Shown here: positions 27,769 to 39,257 of the stretch, piece by piece | Layout of the letters: the number at the start of each line of letters is the position of its first letter | How positions within the stretch are numbered: position 1 is the first letter of the stretch | Assembly (NCBI RefSeq): GCF_003818115.1 | Contig: NZ_RPOI01000010.1 | Location: 285,885-349,884 of the forward strand | Direction: 5' to 3' | DNA: 64,000 bases | Source of the DNA: Citrobacter youngae | Lineage (GTDB): Bacteria; Pseudomonadota; Gammaproteobacteria; Enterobacterales; Enterobacteriaceae | Translations under genes and position numbers: made by a program | The notes under the pieces: generated by a model | Databases searched by the model: none | What the model was told of the DNA's origin: nothing | The model's input: only the letters and a program-made list of their open reading frames with translations

Positions 27769-30390
27769 TTATCCCTGTCGTGCCGACGGTCGTTGGCACA
27801 TCACGTTGGTGAGCGTTACAGCCTGTTTCAGGCTCTCTTCAGGCAAGGTATAGTGCGCTTCACAGCGTGCGTTTGCGCCTTCACCCCATTGGATCAACAA
27901 GTTGCCTTTGAGCGGCAGGCCACTCAGATAAATTTGTCCATCCTCACCGACCATGCTGGTGACGCCGCTCGTGGTTTCGCGAACCACCGACCCAAATGGC
28001 ACCGGTTTTCCATCCCGGTTAACCGTGATAAGCGCCCGCACGCCAATGCGTGTATCAAACGCCGCACGTACCAGTGCCCCCTGCGTGGGCACGACGCTGC
28101 TAACGTTATTTTCCACATCGGTGTTGTTATTCATTGAATTGGTATCCAGCGCGACGCGGTTGTAACGATAAACGGTGGCATACGGCATGACCGCGTAGCC
28201 ACGCCAGTCGGTCTGCACGCCGGTCTGGTTTTCTATCCGCACCCCCTGGGCCCCAGGTGCTTTTATCAGTACGTTGGTATCGCCCAGTGGTTGGCTGAGC
28301 GTAATGCCGTCCGCATGTCCGATGACGCCACCGGAGAGTTGCCAGTTATAGTCATGCTGGTCACGGTCATAGTTGTAACCCACGCCCAGCGTGCCATAGG
28401 CCGCCTGCCAGTTCGCGTTAGCGCTCCCGCTGTATCCGTTGGAGCTGCTGTGTCCCTGATTAACGCTGTAGCTGAGATTGCGTCCATCTAACAGCGTGCC
28501 GCCAATACCGCTTTGCCAGCTGTTTTGTCCATTGCTGTTACGGTTCGCATTGAAAGTGGCGTAGGTGCGATCGAGTGCGTTATCACGCGAGTAGCGCCGC
28601 CCGGTCAGCAGACTGAACGGTACAGACACATTGAAGGCCAGGATGCGGTCGGTATCAGAGATCCCGACCGATTCATTCCATGACCAGGAGAGTGAATAGC
28701 TAATCCCCTGCCAACCGCTGGCATACCCCAGCTGGTACCAGGTATTGGTATCTGAGGTGTTCCAGTACGTTTGCTGGCTACCCGATACATAGAGTGATCC
28801 GTAATCGCCAAGGTTCTGCGAAATGTTGATCTGAAAACGTCCCTTTTTGCTGTAGCTCAGATTGTGGTAGCTCTTCACCTGTGGAACATCGTGGCGATTC
28901 CCTTCGCTGTCATATTCGTACTCGTAACCTTCCATACTGCGATACGCCACATCATCGAGGGTATAAAACCCGCGCGTCGAATAGCGGTACCCCAACAGCT
29001 GGAAGTTGGTACCGAAGTTGTTCAGTGATTTTGCATACAGAAAACGCAGCGATTGCCCCTGATGCGTACTGTCATCCGCCAGTTGGCTCCGGGCATGCGT
29101 TAAATCGACAGAGACGGCTCCCCAGTCTCCCAGGTTGCGGCCAGTACCTAACACTAGTGCGGTGTAGCGTGAAGCTAACTGCGTGCCGCCATACGCGGTG
29201 TAACCTTCTGGTAACCCGGCAATTAACGTTCCCTGGAAAAAGAATGGCGAAGACTGCTGGCTATTACCGCTGCGAAAATCCCCGGCGACAACGTCATATT
29301 TGAAACGTCCTTCACGCTGGAGCAGAGGTACCGTGGAATACGGCACCGTATAGCGCTGTTGACTGCCGTCCTTCTCATCAACCGTTACGTCCAGGTCACC
29401 ACTCGACGAGGTGGGGTTAAGATCGGTTATCGAAAAAGCGCCTGGCGAAACATAGCTTTGATAAATCACGTAGCCATTCTGGCGAATAGTCAGTTTCGCT
29501 GCGGTACGCGCAATCCCACGGACGGTTGGCGCATAGCCCTGTAAGCTGTCGGGATACATGCTGTCGGACGAATAGAGACGAGCACCACGAAAACCGATAC
29601 TGTCAAAAACGTCGTTGCCAGTGTTACTGTCCCCCATCACCAGCTCACCCTTCAGCGGAATAATCGCGCGCTGAAGCCATGTGCCAATATTTTTCCAGCT
29701 TTGCGAATGGTAGCCGTCACCTTTCGAGTAGTTCCATGCACCGTTATTCCTCAGCCGCCATGGGCCATAGTTCAGGCCGCTTAACATGCTTAAGAAATAG
29801 CTGTCGGTATCGCTGCCGCGACTGCCGGTAAAGCTGTAGTTAACCAGCGCCGCCGGAATACCTTCATCCCACTCCTCTGGCGGAATATAGCCACGCGCAC
29901 TGTTCAACATTGAGGCTTGCGGCAGGCTGACATTTAAACGCAGTGTAGAAAAATCGAAGGCAATTTCGCTACCAGGAATCGCCTCTGGCAAATTAATACA
30001 GGTATTGTTCGCATCCTGACTGAGTGCCGGAAACGCAGTGATATTGACGCCAAGGCGTTTAACCCAGTCGAGATCAAAGCACGGCATCAGCCCGCCGGAT
30101 TTTTCTCCGGCTTTCCCCGCGCTGGTGGCGAAACGAATATCCTGGGTGGCCACAAACTCATCATTGCGCCAAATATCCACACGATAAACGCCTTCAGGCT
30201 GGTGATTCCCTTTTTCGAAACGAGACAAATCCGCCACAGTAGCGGTATCGGCAGATAAAAACGCCGGATTGAAATAGCTTTCACCCTGGCTGAAGGAGGG
30301 AAAGAGCGCGGCCAGCGTGGACAACGCCACCCCTGCCAGCGGTGGCGTAACCCCCGGTAACAGGCCAGGAAAATACGTTGTCTTATTCAT
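27769..30390 (-). CDS. fimD: FimD, outer-membrane usher
   Basis: 873 residues from the ATG at 30390, normal for ushers (about 870). The signal region precedes FNPAFLS, the start of the N-terminal chaperone-binding domain. A 24-strand barrel follows, with usher motifs such as [10 protein letters not shown] and RVALDTNSM, then C-terminal domains with a Cys pair near the end (ANARCEAHY and NVMCQRPSA). It assembles chaperone-bound subunits into the pilus and exports them. A longer frame from 30438 overlaps fimC and is not needed. Seven bases separate it from fimC. Confidence 0.95.
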   Translation of the reverse strand: MNKTTYFPGLLPGVTPPLAGVALSTLAALFPSFSQGESYFNPAFLSADTATVADLSRFEKGNHQPEGVYRVDIWRNDEFVATQDIRFATSAGKAGEKSGGLMPCFDLDWVKRLGVNITAFPALSQDANNTCINLPEAIPGSEIAFDFSTLRLNVSLPQASMLNSARGYIPPEEWDEGIPAALVNYSFTGSRGSDTDSYFLSMLSGLNYGPWRLRNNGAWNYSKGDGYHSQSWKNIGTWLQRAIIPLKGELVMGDSNTGNDVFDSIGFRGARLYSSDSMYPDSLQGYAPTVRGIARTAAKLTIRQNGYVIYQSYVSPGAFSITDLNPTSSSGDLDVTVDEKDGSQQRYTVPYSTVPLLQREGRFKYDVVAGDFRSGNSQQSSPFFFQGTLIAGLPEGYTAYGGTQLASRYTALVLGTGRNLGDWGAVSVDLTHARSQLADDSTHQGQSLRFLYAKSLNNFGTNFQLLGYRYSTRGFYTLDDVAYRSMEGYEYEYDSEGNRHDVPQVKSYHNLSYSKKGRFQINISQNLGDYGSLYVSGSQQTYWNTSDTNTWYQLGYASGWQGISYSLSWSWNESVGISDTDRILAFNVSVPFSLLTGRRYSRDNALDRTYATFNANRNSNGQNSWQSGIGGTLLDGRNLSYSVNQGHSSSNGYSGSANANWQAAYGTLGVGYNYDRDQHDYNWQLSGGVIGHADGITLSQPLGDTNVLIKAPGAQGVRIENQTGVQTDWRGYAVMPYATVYRYNRVALDTNSMNNNTDVENNVSSVVPTQGALVRAAFDTRIGVRALITVNRDGKPVPFGSVVRETTSGVTSMVGEDGQIYLSGLPLKGNLLIQWGEGANARCEAHYTLPEESLKQAVTLTNVMCQRPSARQG

Positions 30391-30397
30391 CGTTTTC

Positions 30398-31090
30398 TCA
30401 ACGCACGCTAACCGTTTTAGCGGTGGTGACTGCGCCATAATCGTTCACCGTCTGGAACGTAACGTTTCCCTGAACGCCAGTCGGCAACAGGACCTGCGTG
30501 TCATTTTTTGGCGCAACCATAACGTTATCAATCTTCGTATTTCCGACATTGAGATTGACCAGCGTGACGTAATACGCTGACGGGTTGGTGATTTTCAGGT
30601 GGTTGCCGGTACGGGAAAACTGCAGCATGCCTGGCGCATCTTCCGCGATTTGTGGCAGATTATTTGGGCGGACAAAGAGTTTGATGCGCGACAAAATCGC
30701 CAGTTGCAGAACGTTTTTCCCCTCAAGGCTATTTTTATTGACCGACGGAATAGCCTTCACATTCATCCAGAACAGCGATTCACGGTCTTTGGGCAGCGGC
30801 TCGCCCGCGTAGATGATACGCAGCGTGTTTTCACTTTTAGGTTCACTGACAAACAGCGGCGGTGTGACCACAAACGATTTATCTTTGACGCCTGCGCTGT
30901 TCTCTATCCATGAATTAATCAGGAAACGTTCTTTGGTATCACTATTACTAATGGCGAGGGACGTTTGTTTAGCCTCGGCAGGATAAATAACGCGAGTTGC
31001 ACCTAATGCAATTCCACCAGATGCCTGCACACTGGTGGCAGAAAATAAGGCCAGTAAAATGATAAAGCCTGATTTTAGATAATTAAACAT
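30398..31090 (-). CDS. fimC: FimC, periplasmic fimbrial chaperone
   Basis: 230 residues from the ATG at 31090. Signal peptide to about TSVQA-SGG. Two immunoglobulin-like domains of the PapD family: [20 protein letters not shown] with the conserved Arg, the family signature FWMNVKAIP, and [11 protein letters not shown] between the domains. It folds fimbrial subunits by donor-strand complementation and delivers them to FimD. A longer frame to 31156 overlaps fimI and lacks a signal peptide. Confidence 0.95.
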   Translation of the reverse strand: MFNYLKSGFIILLALFSATSVQASGGIALGATRVIYPAEAKQTSLAISNSDTKERFLINSWIENSAGVKDKSFVVTPPLFVSEPKSENTLRIIYAGEPLPKDRESLFWMNVKAIPSVNKNSLEGKNVLQLAILSRIKLFVRPNNLPQIAEDAPGMLQFSRTGNHLKITNPSAYYVTLVNLNVGNTKIDNVMVAPKNDTQVLLPTGVQGNVTFQTVNDYGAVTTAKTVSVR

Positions 31091-31131
31091 AGCTACAAAT
31101 ACCTTTGGCGTGATTATCGTTAGGAAATAAA

Positions 31132-31665
31132 TCAGGGATACACCAACGTAAACCACACATCTGAACGAAGCGTTCCCGGCGTTATATATTCCGAGACAGC
31201 CCGATAGCGAGCAGTGAAATGAAACGTCATCTCTTGCGTTAAAATCGGGGCATAATGAAGCGGCAGCGCATTCGGAATTATTTGTCGCTGTCGCTCATCA
31301 AACAACGCCAGACCAATCCCCGAAACCGCAGACGCATCGCCGCTGGCAAGAAAGACCTGTGGATCTTCGGCTGGCGTAACGCCCGCAAAGGCAATCCCCA
31401 CATGGTCATAAACATCAGCACTGCACGACGTTAGTCGCAGCGAAAACGGTACGCTGGTAGAAGCAAAACTTCCCGTCCCGGAAAACGCGTTAGTGCGGTA
31501 CTGCCCCATCTGCACCCGTAAGCTCTGGCTGTCTGTGGCAACCGTACAGGCACCATTAACCAGTTGCCCACGTAAATGAAGACGGCCACTTTCCAGTATC
31601 ACGGTGTGAGCAAACGCCGGCATTACGCAGACCATTCCCGCCAGCGCTACGCCTTTCCCTATCAT
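31132..31665 (-). CDS. fimI: FimI, minor fimbrial subunit
   Basis: 177 residues from the ATG at 31665, which has AAGGAT at good spacing; ATG at 31674 is an alternative adding three residues. Signal peptide [19 protein letters not shown]. Pilin fold: [12 protein letters not shown] and TSCSADV supply the disulphide Cys, and the C-terminus is WFTLVYP. FimI resembles FimA and is thought to end or anchor the rod. 76 bases after fimA. Confidence 0.9.
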   Translation of the reverse strand: MIGKGVALAGMVCVMPAFAHTVILESGRLHLRGQLVNGACTVATDSQSLRVQMGQYRTNAFSGTGSFASTSVPFSLRLTSCSADVYDHVGIAFAGVTPAEDPQVFLASGDASAVSGIGLALFDERQRQIIPNALPLHYAPILTQEMTFHFTARYRAVSEYITPGTLRSDVWFTLVYP

Positions 31666-31741
31666 CTGCCACATCCTTCATCATCCCCGGATAGTGCCTC
31701 ATCCCATGAGGCGGTAGTCTTCCCTGCAAGAATCAAACGGC

Positions 31742-32296
31742 TTATTCGTACTTCATGATGAAGGTCGCATCCGCATTTGCCTGACCCGGCGTGGCGCTGG
31801 TTGCTGTGGCTTTATAACGCGCGGAGAAACGCAGGGTGTTGGTGCCTTCCACCAGCGCCTGAGCGGTTGAGAAGGTCGCGCCATCTGGCTTCAGTGCGGT
31901 AGAGGTGTTGTCCAGGATTTCGATCCCTACGCCGCCCGCTGTGGTGCTGTTATCCGAAGAAGATAGAGCCAACAGGCTGTTGTTGGTGAGGTCCGTCTGG
32001 CCCGAGAAAGCAACAGCAGCAGTCGCAGCAACTTTCGGGTCACAGTCGTTCAGCACGATGGAAAACGGAATTTGCGCCGTGGTGTCACCGACTGCGGTGA
32101 AGCTGGCGGTACGATATTGGCCTAATGTGACAACCTGGTCGGCTGACTGAGTGCTCACTGCACAGGCTGCATTGACCAGTTCACCTTCAAAGTGAACCGT
32201 ACCGCCGCTCACGCTTACCGGATCTGCCGCCACCGCTGCGCCCGCCATTAACATCATGCTGGCAAAAACAGAAGAGGTCATTAATTTACGTTTCAT
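31742..32296 (-). CDS. fimA: FimA, major type 1 fimbrial subunit
   Basis: 184 residues from the ATG at 32296, where a signal peptide ([20 protein letters not shown]) begins; the frame extends to 32365 without support. Mature protein begins about ADPVSVSGG. Pilin features: [11 protein letters not shown] and NDCDPK for the disulphide, and [10 protein letters not shown] at the C-terminus. It forms the fimbrial rod. As first gene of fimAICDHF it receives the FimZ/FimY-controlled promoter upstream. No inverted repeats flanking an invertible promoter were seen. Confidence 0.95.
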   Translation of the reverse strand: MKRKLMTSSVFASMMLMAGAAVAADPVSVSGGTVHFEGELVNAACAVSTQSADQVVTLGQYRTASFTAVGDTTAQIPFSIVLNDCDPKVAATAAVAFSGQTDLTNNSLLALSSSDNSTTAGGVGIEILDNTSTALKPDGATFSTAQALVEGTNTLRFSARYKATATSATPGQANADATFIMKYE

Positions 32297-32870
32297 GGAT
32301 TTCCCTTGAATTACACACATCCGGCTCCAGCGTCCTGCGGGATCCGTTTGAATCATTATCGACATTAAATGTCAGGCAAATTATCTCTGCATCCTGTAAA
32401 GATATATATCGAGAGAGAATTAGCGAAACGTGTACTCCCACTCTCCTGAGTATTTGATTCACTAATTAATCTTCACGAATATGACAATTCGTCACCGGGA
32501 TAAATTAAACATTTCAATTAATGAAAAATACCTGCAATTCCTTTTAATGACCCTGGCTTATTCTTATTGGACTCTAAGAAAATTCCGGATGGAAATGAGG
32601 CAAAAACGGCCATAACAAGACGTAACAGTCTGGTTTCTGAGATATTACCCATGAAAATAGCAGGGTGATGAGTTGTTTCATTTAGGTTAAGTTTCATTAG
32701 CATGCTTATGAATTACGTACCAACGTCCAACACCTGTTGCCGCGCTCACGGGCTATGCGAAACACTCCACCGCACGTAAAAACGCAAACGAAAACTGACA
32801 GCACGCCCCGCTTCTGACAAAATAGTGACATCCCCTTCGACTTAACGTAACAGACGGAATCCTCTCTCTG
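32297..32870. other. Divergent control region between fimA and folD
   Basis: 574 bases without a credible gene; an ORF of 61 codons at 32518-32703 (minus) has no ribosome site or recognisable content. The fimA-proximal half is AT-rich and should hold the fimA promoter and FimZ sites; the other half holds the folD promoter. No fimS-type switch, fimB or fimE. Confidence 0.6.
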
Positions 32871-33737
32871 ATGGCAGCAAAGATTATTGACGGTAAAACG
32901 ATTGCGCAGCAGGTGCGCTCTGAGGTTGCTCAAAAAGTTCAGGCGCGTTTAGCGGCTGGATTACGCGCCCCAGGACTGGCTGTTGTGCTGGTAGGTAGCA
33001 ACCCGGCTTCGCAGATTTACGTGGCAAGTAAACGCAAAGCTTGTGACGAAGTGGGTTTTGTCTCCCGCTCCTGGGACCTGCCTGAAACCACCAGCGAGGC
33101 GGAACTTCTTGAGCTGATCGATACGCTCAATGCAGATGCCACCATCGATGGTATCCTGGTACAACTGCCGTTGCCGGCGGGTATCGACAACGTCAAAGTG
33201 CTGGAGCGTATTGCACCGGATAAAGACGTTGACGGTTTCCACCCGTATAACGTCGGTCGCCTGTGCCAACGCGCGCCGCGCCTGCGTCCATGTACCCCAC
33301 GCGGTATCGTGACCCTGCTTGAACGCTACAACATCGACACGTATGGCCTGAACGCCGTGGTGATTGGCGCCTCCAATATTGTTGGTCGCCCGATGAGCAT
33401 GGAACTGCTGCTGGCTGGCTGCACCACCACCGTTACCCACCGGTTCACCAAAGATCTGCGTCGCCACGTTGAGCATGCTGACCTGCTGATCGTCGCCGTC
33501 GGTAAACCAGGCTTTATTCCCGGTGAGTGGATTAAAGAAGGTGCGATTGTGATTGATGTCGGCATCAACCGTCTGGAGAATGGTAAGGTTGTTGGCGATG
33601 TGGTCTTTGAAGATGCTGCCGCACGCGCGTCATATATCACGCCAGTGCCGGGCGGCGTTGGCCCTATGACCGTCGCCACGCTTATCGAAAACACGCTGCA
33701 GGCGTGTGTTGAATATCATGATGTAAAGGACGTTTAA
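32871..33737 (+). CDS. folD: FolD, methylenetetrahydrofolate dehydrogenase/cyclohydrolase
   Basis: 288 residues, identical in length to E. coli FolD. Bifunctional enzyme that interconverts 5,10-methylene-, methenyl- and 10-formyl-tetrahydrofolate with NADP. Visible signatures: catalytic Tyr and Lys in [15 protein letters not shown], the folate-contact Gln/Asp in [10 protein letters not shown] and DKDVDGFHP, the NADP loop GASNIVGRP and the end [17 protein letters not shown]. One base separates it from ybcJ. Housekeeping. Confidence 0.97.
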   Translation: MAAKIIDGKTIAQQVRSEVAQKVQARLAAGLRAPGLAVVLVGSNPASQIYVASKRKACDEVGFVSRSWDLPETTSEAELLELIDTLNADATIDGILVQLPLPAGIDNVKVLERIAPDKDVDGFHPYNVGRLCQRAPRLRPCTPRGIVTLLERYNIDTYGLNAVVIGASNIVGRPMSMELLLAGCTTTVTHRFTKDLRRHVEHADLLIVAVGKPGFIPGEWIKEGAIVIDVGINRLENGKVVGDVVFEDAAARASYITPVPGGVGPMTVATLIENTLQACVEYHDVKDV

Positions 33738-33738
33738 G

Positions 33739-33951
33739 ATGGCCACATTTTCACTGGGTAAACACCCGCATGTTGAACTCTGCGATCTGCTGAAGCTGGA
33801 AGGCTGGAGCGAAAGTGGCGCCCAGGCAAAAATCGCCATTGGCGAAGGGTTGGTGAAGGTCGATGGTGTAGTAGAAACGCGTAAGCGCTGCAAAATCGTT
33901 GCCGGACAGACCGTAAGCTTTGAAGGCCAAAGTATTACCGTCGTGGCGTGA
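33739..33951 (+). CDS. ybcJ: YbcJ, S4-domain RNA-binding protein
   Basis: 70 residues, one S4-like alpha-L fold: LCDLLKLEGWSESGAQAK, IGEGLVKVDGVVETRKRCKI and ITVVA at the end. Probably binds structured RNA such as ribosomal RNA; target not known. It overlaps nothing and follows folD by one base, so it is in the same operon. Confidence 0.92.
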   Translation: MATFSLGKHPHVELCDLLKLEGWSESGAQAKIAIGEGLVKVDGVVETRKRCKIVAGQTVSFEGQSITVVA

Positions 33952-33957
33952 TCCCCG

Positions 33958-33990
33958 GTGCCGGATGAGGCTAACCCCCTGTCCGGCCAC
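33958..33990. repeat. REP element after ybcJ
   Basis: Imperfect palindrome with arms GTGCCGGATGAGG and CTGTCCGGCCAC, the REP pattern, 7 bases after the ybcJ stop. Confidence 0.65.
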
Positions 33991-34075
33991 TTCCTCTCTC
34001 ATTTTCAGATAATCACTTCATCACCACTTCACAGTGAATTGTTAGCATGTCGTTTTTCCACACGAAGCGATCATC

Positions 34076-34600
34076 ATGCCAACAATTGTTACCCACGCGG
34101 CCGTGCCACTCTGCTTAGGGTTAGGTCTCGGGCTTAAAGTCATCCCCCCGCGCTTACTGTTTACTGGCGTCATTCTGGCTATGTTGCCGGATGCCGACGT
34201 GCTGTCGTTTAAGCTTGGCATCGCCTACGGCAACGTATTTGGTCACCGTGGTTTTACCCACTCGCTGCTGTTCGCCTTTATCGTGCCACTACTCTGTGTT
34301 TTGATTGGCCGACGATGGTTTAAGGCGGGATTGATTCGCTGCTGGTTATTCCTGACGGTTTCACTGCTGTCGCACAGCCTGCTGGATTCTGTCACTACCG
34401 GGGGAAAAGGCGTTGGCTGGCTGTGGCCGTGGTCAGATGAACGCTTCTTCGCACCGTGGCAGGTCATTAAGGTCGCACCGTTTGCGCTATCGCGCTACGC
34501 CACGCCGTACGGGCATCAGGTTATTCTTTCGGAGCTAATATGGGTATGGCTGCCAGGAGCCGTCATGATGGGTGTGTTGTGGTGGTACAGACGTCATTAA
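34076..34600 (+). CDS. ybcI: YbcI, inner-membrane YdjM-family protein
   Basis: 174 residues with about four hydrophobic segments. The family motif of membrane-bound predicted metal-dependent hydrolases is visible: LPDADVLSF, GHRGFTHSLLFAF and LSHSLLDSVTTGG, giving His and Asp residues for a metal site. Substrate unknown. Position between ybcJ and cysS matches E. coli. Confidence 0.9.
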   Translation: MPTIVTHAAVPLCLGLGLGLKVIPPRLLFTGVILAMLPDADVLSFKLGIAYGNVFGHRGFTHSLLFAFIVPLLCVLIGRRWFKAGLIRCWLFLTVSLLSHSLLDSVTTGGKGVGWLWPWSDERFFAPWQVIKVAPFALSRYATPYGHQVILSELIWVWLPGAVMMGVLWWYRRH

Positions 34601-34601
34601 T

Positions 34602-34681
34602 AGTGCCTGATGGCGCTACGCTTATCAGGCCTACCGATCATTCCATCGTAGGCCGGATAAGGCACTAGCCGCCATCCGGCA
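34602..34681. repeat. BIME, two REP units facing each other
   Basis: First unit TGCCTGATGGCGCTACGCTT to ATCAGGCCTAC, second unit GTAGGCCGGATAAGG to CCGCCATCCGGCA, separated by about 13 bases. Located between the convergent ybcI and cysS genes. Confidence 0.85.
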
Positions 34682-34691
34682 ATATAGAGAT

Positions 34692-36077
34692 TTACTTACG
34701 ACGCCAGGTGGTGCCCTGCGGACCGTCTTCCAGCACGATGCCCATCTCGTTGAGACGATCGCGCGCGGCGTCAGCTGCCGCCCAGTCTTTCGCCTTACGG
34801 GCATCCAGACGTTGTTGGATTAACGCTTCAATTTCAGCAACTTCACCATCATCCGCCTGCGCACCGCTTTGCAGGAAGGCTTCTGGCTCCTGTTCCAGCA
34901 GGCCCAGCACGCCGGACAGCTTACGCAGATGCGCAGCCATAGCGTTAGCTGCCGCCATATCTTCGCCCTTCAGACGGTTAACCTCACGCGCCATATCAAA
35001 CAGCACGGAGTAGGCTTCCGGCGTATTGAAGTCGTCATCCATCGCTTCAATGAAGCGCGCTTCAAAGGCTTCGCCACCGGCTGGAGCAACGGACTTGTCA
35101 GTGCCGCGCAGCGCGGTGTACAGACGCTCCAGCGCAGAGCGTGCCTGTTTCAGGTTCTCTTCGCTGTAGTTCAACTGGCTGCGATAATGGCCGGACATCA
35201 GGAAGTAGCGAATGGTTTCGGCGTCGTAGTATTTCAGCACGTCGCGCACGGTAAAGAAGTTGCCCAGCGATTTGGACATTTTCTCACGGTCAACCATCAC
35301 CATCCCGGAGTGCATCCAGTAATTAACGTATTCACCGTCATGCGCACAGGTGGACTGAGCAATTTCGTTTTCATGGTGCGGGAACATCAGGTCGGAGCCG
35401 CCGCCGTGAATATCGAAATGATTACCCAGCTGTTTGCAGTTCATCGCAGAACATTCAATGTGCCAGCCAGGACGACCTGCACCCCATGGAGATGGCCAGC
35501 TCGGCTCACCCTCTTTGGACATCTTCCACAGCACAAAGTCCATCGGGTTGCGCTTCACATCAACCACATCAACACGCGCACCCGCCTGCAGTTGATCCAG
35601 ATCCTGGCGGGACAGCTGACCGTAGTTCGGGTCAGTCGGCACGTCAAACATCACGTCACCGTTATCAGCAACGTAAGCGTGACCTTTGGCAATCAGCTGT
35701 TCGGTGATTTCGATAATCTCGGCGATATGGTGCGTCGCGCGCGGTTCAAGATCCGGGCGCAGAATATTCAGCGCATCGAAATCGTTGTGCATTTCCGCAA
35801 TCATGCGATCAACCAGCGCCACAAAGCTCTCGCCATTTTCATTCGCGCGCTTAATGATTTTGTCGTCGATATCGGTAATGTTGCGCACATACTTCAGCTT
35901 GTAGCCGAGGAAACGCAGATAACGGGCAACAACGTCGAAAGAAACAAAGGTACGCCCGTGTCCAATATGACAGAGATCGTAAACGGTGATGCCACACACG
36001 TACATGCCGACTTCCCCGGCATGAATGGGTTTGAATTCCTCTTTTTGGCGCGTCAGTGTATTAAAGATTTTTAACAT
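34692..36077 (-). CDS. cysS: CysS, cysteinyl-tRNA synthetase
   Basis: 461 residues, as in E. coli. Class I aminoacyl-tRNA synthetase that charges tRNA-Cys. HIGH motif is CHIGHGR (residues 37-40), KMSKS motif is [10 protein letters not shown]. The zinc site that discriminates cysteine includes C28 ([10 protein letters not shown]) and Cys/His of [13 protein letters not shown] and HHENEIAQS. The start at 36077 is chosen from this match; the frame is open to 36248. Divergent from ppiB. Confidence 0.97.
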   Translation of the reverse strand: MLKIFNTLTRQKEEFKPIHAGEVGMYVCGITVYDLCHIGHGRTFVSFDVVARYLRFLGYKLKYVRNITDIDDKIIKRANENGESFVALVDRMIAEMHNDFDALNILRPDLEPRATHHIAEIIEITEQLIAKGHAYVADNGDVMFDVPTDPNYGQLSRQDLDQLQAGARVDVVDVKRNPMDFVLWKMSKEGEPSWPSPWGAGRPGWHIECSAMNCKQLGNHFDIHGGGSDLMFPHHENEIAQSTCAHDGEYVNYWMHSGMVMVDREKMSKSLGNFFTVRDVLKYYDAETIRYFLMSGHYRSQLNYSEENLKQARSALERLYTALRGTDKSVAPAGGEAFEARFIEAMDDDFNTPEAYSVLFDMAREVNRLKGEDMAAANAMAAHLRKLSGVLGLLEQEPEAFLQSGAQADDGEVAEIEALIQQRLDARKAKDWAAADAARDRLNEMGIVLEDGPQGTTWRRK

Positions 36078-36250
36078 CGAAGATTCCGTGTAGACGTGTG
36101 TGGATAACAAAGCCCTATAATACCTATAAATTGGCCCCGAAGCAGCACACTTTGCAAGGTGATCGAACCTTGCGGTTATGCTATAACAAGCCCCTATCAT
36201 GTGACCCTGACCAGGGTCGAAGCACCACTCTATCGGAACAGGATGCAAAA

Positions 36251-36745
36251 ATGGTTACTTTCCACACTAATCACGGCGATATCGTAATCAAAACGTTTGA
36301 TGATAAAGCGCCTGAAACAGTTAAAAACTTCCTGGACTACTGCCGCGAAGGTTTTTACAACAACACCATTTTCCACCGTGTTATTAATGGTTTCATGATC
36401 CAGGGCGGCGGTTTTGAGCCGGGCATGAAGCAAAAAGCCACGAAAGAGGCTATCAAAAACGAAGCCAACAACGGTCTGAAAAACACCCGTGGAACGCTGG
36501 CAATGGCGCGTACTCAGGCTCCGCACTCCGCGACTGCTCAGTTTTTCATCAACGTTGCCGACAACGACTTCCTGAACTTCTCCGGCGAAAGCATGCAGGG
36601 CTGGGGTTACTGTGTGTTCGCTGAAGTTGTCGAAGGTATGGATGTCGTTGATAAAATCAAAGGCGTTTCCACCGGTCGCAGCGGTATGCATCAGGACGTA
36701 CCAAAAGAAGACGTTATCATCGAAAACGTGACCGTCAGCGAGTAA
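36251..36745 (+). CDS. ppiB: PpiB, cytoplasmic peptidyl-prolyl isomerase
   Basis: 164 residues, a cyclophilin that speeds proline cis-trans isomerisation. Catalytic region [14 protein letters not shown] (Arg and Phe) and [14 protein letters not shown] are intact. The ATG at 36251 begins the conserved [16 protein letters not shown]; the frame opens upstream at 36098 in the divergent promoter region. Two bases before lpxH, so cotranscription is likely. Confidence 0.97.
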   Translation: MVTFHTNHGDIVIKTFDDKAPETVKNFLDYCREGFYNNTIFHRVINGFMIQGGGFEPGMKQKATKEAIKNEANNGLKNTRGTLAMARTQAPHSATAQFFINVADNDFLNFSGESMQGWGYCVFAEVVEGMDVVDKIKGVSTGRSGMHQDVPKEDVIIENVTVSE

Positions 36746-36747
36746 TC

Positions 36748-37470
36748 GTGACAACACTGTTTATTGCAGATCTTCATCTCTGCACGGAAGAACCGGCGAT
36801 CACCGCCGGTTTTCTGCGTTTTTTAGCCGGCGATGCACGAAAGGCTGATGCGCTGTACATTCTTGGCGATCTGTTTGAGGCCTGGATAGGCGATGACGAT
36901 CCCAATCCCCTACATCGTGAAATGGCCGCAGCGATAAAAGCGCTGACGGATTCCGGCGTTCCCTGCTTTTTTATTCACGGCAACCGTGATTTTCTGATCG
37001 GCAAGCGTTTTGCCCGTGAGAGCGGCATGACCCTGTTACCTCAGGAAAAAGTGCTCAACCTGTATGGTCGCAAGGTACTGATCATGCATGGCGACACCTT
37101 GTGCACCGACGACGCAGGCTATCAGGCGTTTCGGGCTAAGGTTCATCAGCCCTGGCTACAAAAATTGTTTCTCTCCCTGCCGTTATTCATTCGCCAACGT
37201 ATTGCCGCGAAGATGCGCGCCGGAAGCCTTGCCGCCAACAGCAGTAAATCGCTGGAGATCATGGATGTGAATCCACAGGCCGTCATTGCCGAAATGGAGA
37301 AACATCAGGTCCAGTGGTTAATTCACGGACATACACACCGTCCTGCTGTCCACGAACTCACGGCCAATGAGCAACCCGCTTTCCGCGTGGTGTTAGGTGC
37401 CTGGCACACCGAAGGTTCGATGATTAAAGTCACACCTGACGACGTTGAACTGATCGCTTTTCCGTTTTAA
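36748..37470 (+). CDS. lpxH: LpxH, UDP-2,3-diacylglucosamine pyrophosphohydrolase
   Basis: 240 residues. Cleaves UDP-2,3-diacylglucosamine to lipid X, a step of lipid A synthesis at the inner membrane face. Calcineurin-like metal motifs in order: IADLHL (D8, H10), [25 protein letters not shown]. Starts with GTG, two bases after the ppiB stop. Confidence 0.97.
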   Translation: MTTLFIADLHLCTEEPAITAGFLRFLAGDARKADALYILGDLFEAWIGDDDPNPLHREMAAAIKALTDSGVPCFFIHGNRDFLIGKRFARESGMTLLPQEKVLNLYGRKVLIMHGDTLCTDDAGYQAFRAKVHQPWLQKLFLSLPLFIRQRIAAKMRAGSLAANSSKSLEIMDVNPQAVIAEMEKHQVQWLIHGHTHRPAVHELTANEQPAFRVVLGAWHTEGSMIKVTPDDVELIAFPF

Positions 37471-37499
37471 TCACGGCTGAAAACGTCTGCATACACGCA

Positions 37500-37515
37500 A
37501 CGCAATCGTTTTCCT
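37500..37515 (+). promoter_or_regulatory. PurR operator of purEK
   Basis: ACGCAATCGTTTTCCT matches the PurR consensus ACGCAAACGTTTTCGT at 14 of 16 positions and is almost the E. coli purE site. A -10-like TATTCT lies at 37532-37537, so the site overlaps the -35 area. Confidence 0.88.
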
Positions 37516-37587
37516 TGTTTTTAAAACGTGCTATTCTCTCTCGCCTCTAAAGCAGTGTGAAGCACACCCACAGGAGTTTTTAGACGC

Positions 37588-38097
37588 ATGTCTTCCCGCA
37601 ATAATCCGGCGCGTGTCGCCATCGTGATGGGGTCCAAAAGCGACTGGGCTACCATGCAGTTCGCCGCCGAAATCTTCGAAATGCTGGACGTTCCGCATCA
37701 TGTTGAAGTCGTCTCCGCTCACCGTACCCCTGATAAACTGTTCAGCTTCGCCGAAAGCGCTGAAGAAAACGGTTATCAGGTGATTATTGCCGGTGCTGGC
37801 GGCGCAGCGCATCTGCCGGGCATGATTGCAGCGAAAACGCTGGTCCCCGTGTTAGGCGTTCCGGTGCAAAGCGCAGCGTTGAGCGGCGTAGATAGCCTCT
37901 ACTCCATTGTTCAAATGCCGCGCGGCATTCCCGTTGGAACACTGGCGATCGGCAAAGCGGGTGCGGCAAATGCGGCCCTGCTGGCAGCACAAATTCTGGC
38001 AACACACGACAAAGCATTACATCAGCGTCTGAGCGACTGGCGCAAAGCGCAAACCGATGAGGTACTGGAGAACCCGGACCCGCGAGGTGCGGCATGA
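37588..38097 (+). CDS. purE: PurE, N5-CAIR mutase
   Basis: 169 residues. Converts N5-carboxyaminoimidazole ribonucleotide to 4-carboxy-AIR in purine synthesis. Signature [15 protein letters not shown], catalytic His in VVSAHRTPD and [16 protein letters not shown] precedes the ATG. Overlaps purK by 4 bases (ATGA). Confidence 0.98.
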   Translation: MSSRNNPARVAIVMGSKSDWATMQFAAEIFEMLDVPHHVEVVSAHRTPDKLFSFAESAEENGYQVIIAGAGGAAHLPGMIAAKTLVPVLGVPVQSAALSGVDSLYSIVQMPRGIPVGTLAIGKAGAANAALLAAQILATHDKALHQRLSDWRKAQTDEVLENPDPRGAA

Positions 38098-39161
38098 AGC
38101 AGGTCTGCGTACTCGGTAACGGTCAGTTAGGGCGCATGTTGCGTCAGGCCGGCGAGCCGCTGGGCATTTCGGTCTGGCCCGTCGGACTGGATGCAGAGCC
38201 CGCCGCCGTCCCCTTTCAGCAAAGCGTCATTACCGCTGAGATCGAGCGCTGGCCGGAAACCGCGTTAACCCGCGAACTGGCGCGCCACCCGGCGTTTGTT
38301 AACCGCGACGTTTTCCCGATTATTGCCGACCGTCTCACGCAAAAGCAGCTTTTCGACAAGCTCGGCCTGGCAACTGCGCCGTGGCAACTGTTGGCGGATA
38401 AAAGCGAGTGGCCTGCGGTATTCGACAAACTGGGTGCGCTGGCTATCGTCAAGCGTCGCGTCGGCGGCTACGACGGTCGTGGACAGTGGCGTTTACGCGC
38501 CAATGAAACCGAACAACTGCCGGATGATTGCTACGGCGAGTGTATTGTCGAGCAGGGAATCAATTTCTCTGGTGAAGTGTCACTGGTAGGCGCTCGTGCG
38601 CACGACGGCAGCACCGTCTTCTATCCGCTGACCCATAACCTGCACCAGGACGGTATTCTGCGCACCAGCGTGGTCTTCCCGCAGGCTAACGCCAGACAAC
38701 AAGAACAGGCCGAAGCGATGCTCTCTGCCATCATGCAGGAACTGGGGTATGTCGGCGTGATGGCGATGGAGTGTTTCATCACCCCGGAAGGTCTGTTGAT
38801 CAACGAACTGGCGCCTCGCGTGCACAACAGCGGGCACTGGACGCAAAACGGCGCCAGCATCAGCCAGTTTGAGCTGCACCTGCGCGCCATTACCAGCCTG
38901 CCATTACCGACGCCGGTGGTGAATAATCCTTCGGTGATGGTAAACCTGATTGGTAGCGACCTGAACTACGACTGGCTGAAGCTGCCGCTGGTACACCTGC
39001 ACTGGTATGACAAAGAAGTGCGTGAAGGTCGTAAGGTGGGTCATCTGAACCTGAGCGACAGCGATACTGCACGTCTTAGCGCGACGCTGGAGGCGCTTAT
39101 CCCCCTGCTGCCGCCGGAATATGCCAGCGGCATTATCTGGGCGCAGTCAAAGCTGAAATAA
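38094..39161 (+). CDS. purK: PurK, N5-CAIR synthetase
   Basis: 355 residues, the ATP-grasp enzyme that makes N5-CAIR from AIR, ATP and bicarbonate, feeding PurE. N-terminal [16 protein letters not shown]-grasp parts [31 protein letters not shown] and [15 protein letters not shown]. Translationally coupled to purE and under the same PurR operator. Confidence 0.98.
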   Translation: MKQVCVLGNGQLGRMLRQAGEPLGISVWPVGLDAEPAAVPFQQSVITAEIERWPETALTRELARHPAFVNRDVFPIIADRLTQKQLFDKLGLATAPWQLLADKSEWPAVFDKLGALAIVKRRVGGYDGRGQWRLRANETEQLPDDCYGECIVEQGINFSGEVSLVGARAHDGSTVFYPLTHNLHQDGILRTSVVFPQANARQQEQAEAMLSAIMQELGYVGVMAMECFITPEGLLINELAPRVHNSGHWTQNGASISQFELHLRAITSLPLPTPVVNNPSVMVNLIGSDLNYDWLKLPLVHLHWYDKEVREGRKVGHLNLSDSDTARLSATLEALIPLLPPEYASGIIWAQSKLK

Positions 39162-39170
39162 GCCATTAAT

Positions 39171-39200
39171 GCCGGGGAGTTGATTTTATCCTTCCCCGGC
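39171..39200 (+). terminator. Hairpin after purK
   Basis: GCCGGGGA / TCCCCGGC stem with a 14-base AT-rich loop, 9 bases after the purK stop. T run weak (CCCTCTTCT), so it may be an attenuating or rho-type end. Confidence 0.55.
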
Positions 39201-39257
39201 CCCTCTTCTGGCGCGTAAAATCTCCTCCATTGCTGTTTTGTATTTTCAGGACTGAAC

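Noticed and set aside
32518..32703. 61-codon open frame between fimA and folD
   Set aside because: No ribosome site, no domain, lies in an AT-rich control region.
32785..32800. Possible PurR operator before folD (ACGCAAACG half)
   Set aside because: Only the left half-site fits the consensus; the right half reads AAAACTG. Too weak beside the clear purE operator.
34869..36074. 401-codon open frame on the plus strand
   Set aside because: It lies wholly antisense to cysS, has no ribosome site, and its product is His/Val-rich with no recognisable domain. It is a shadow of the GC-rich cysS frame.
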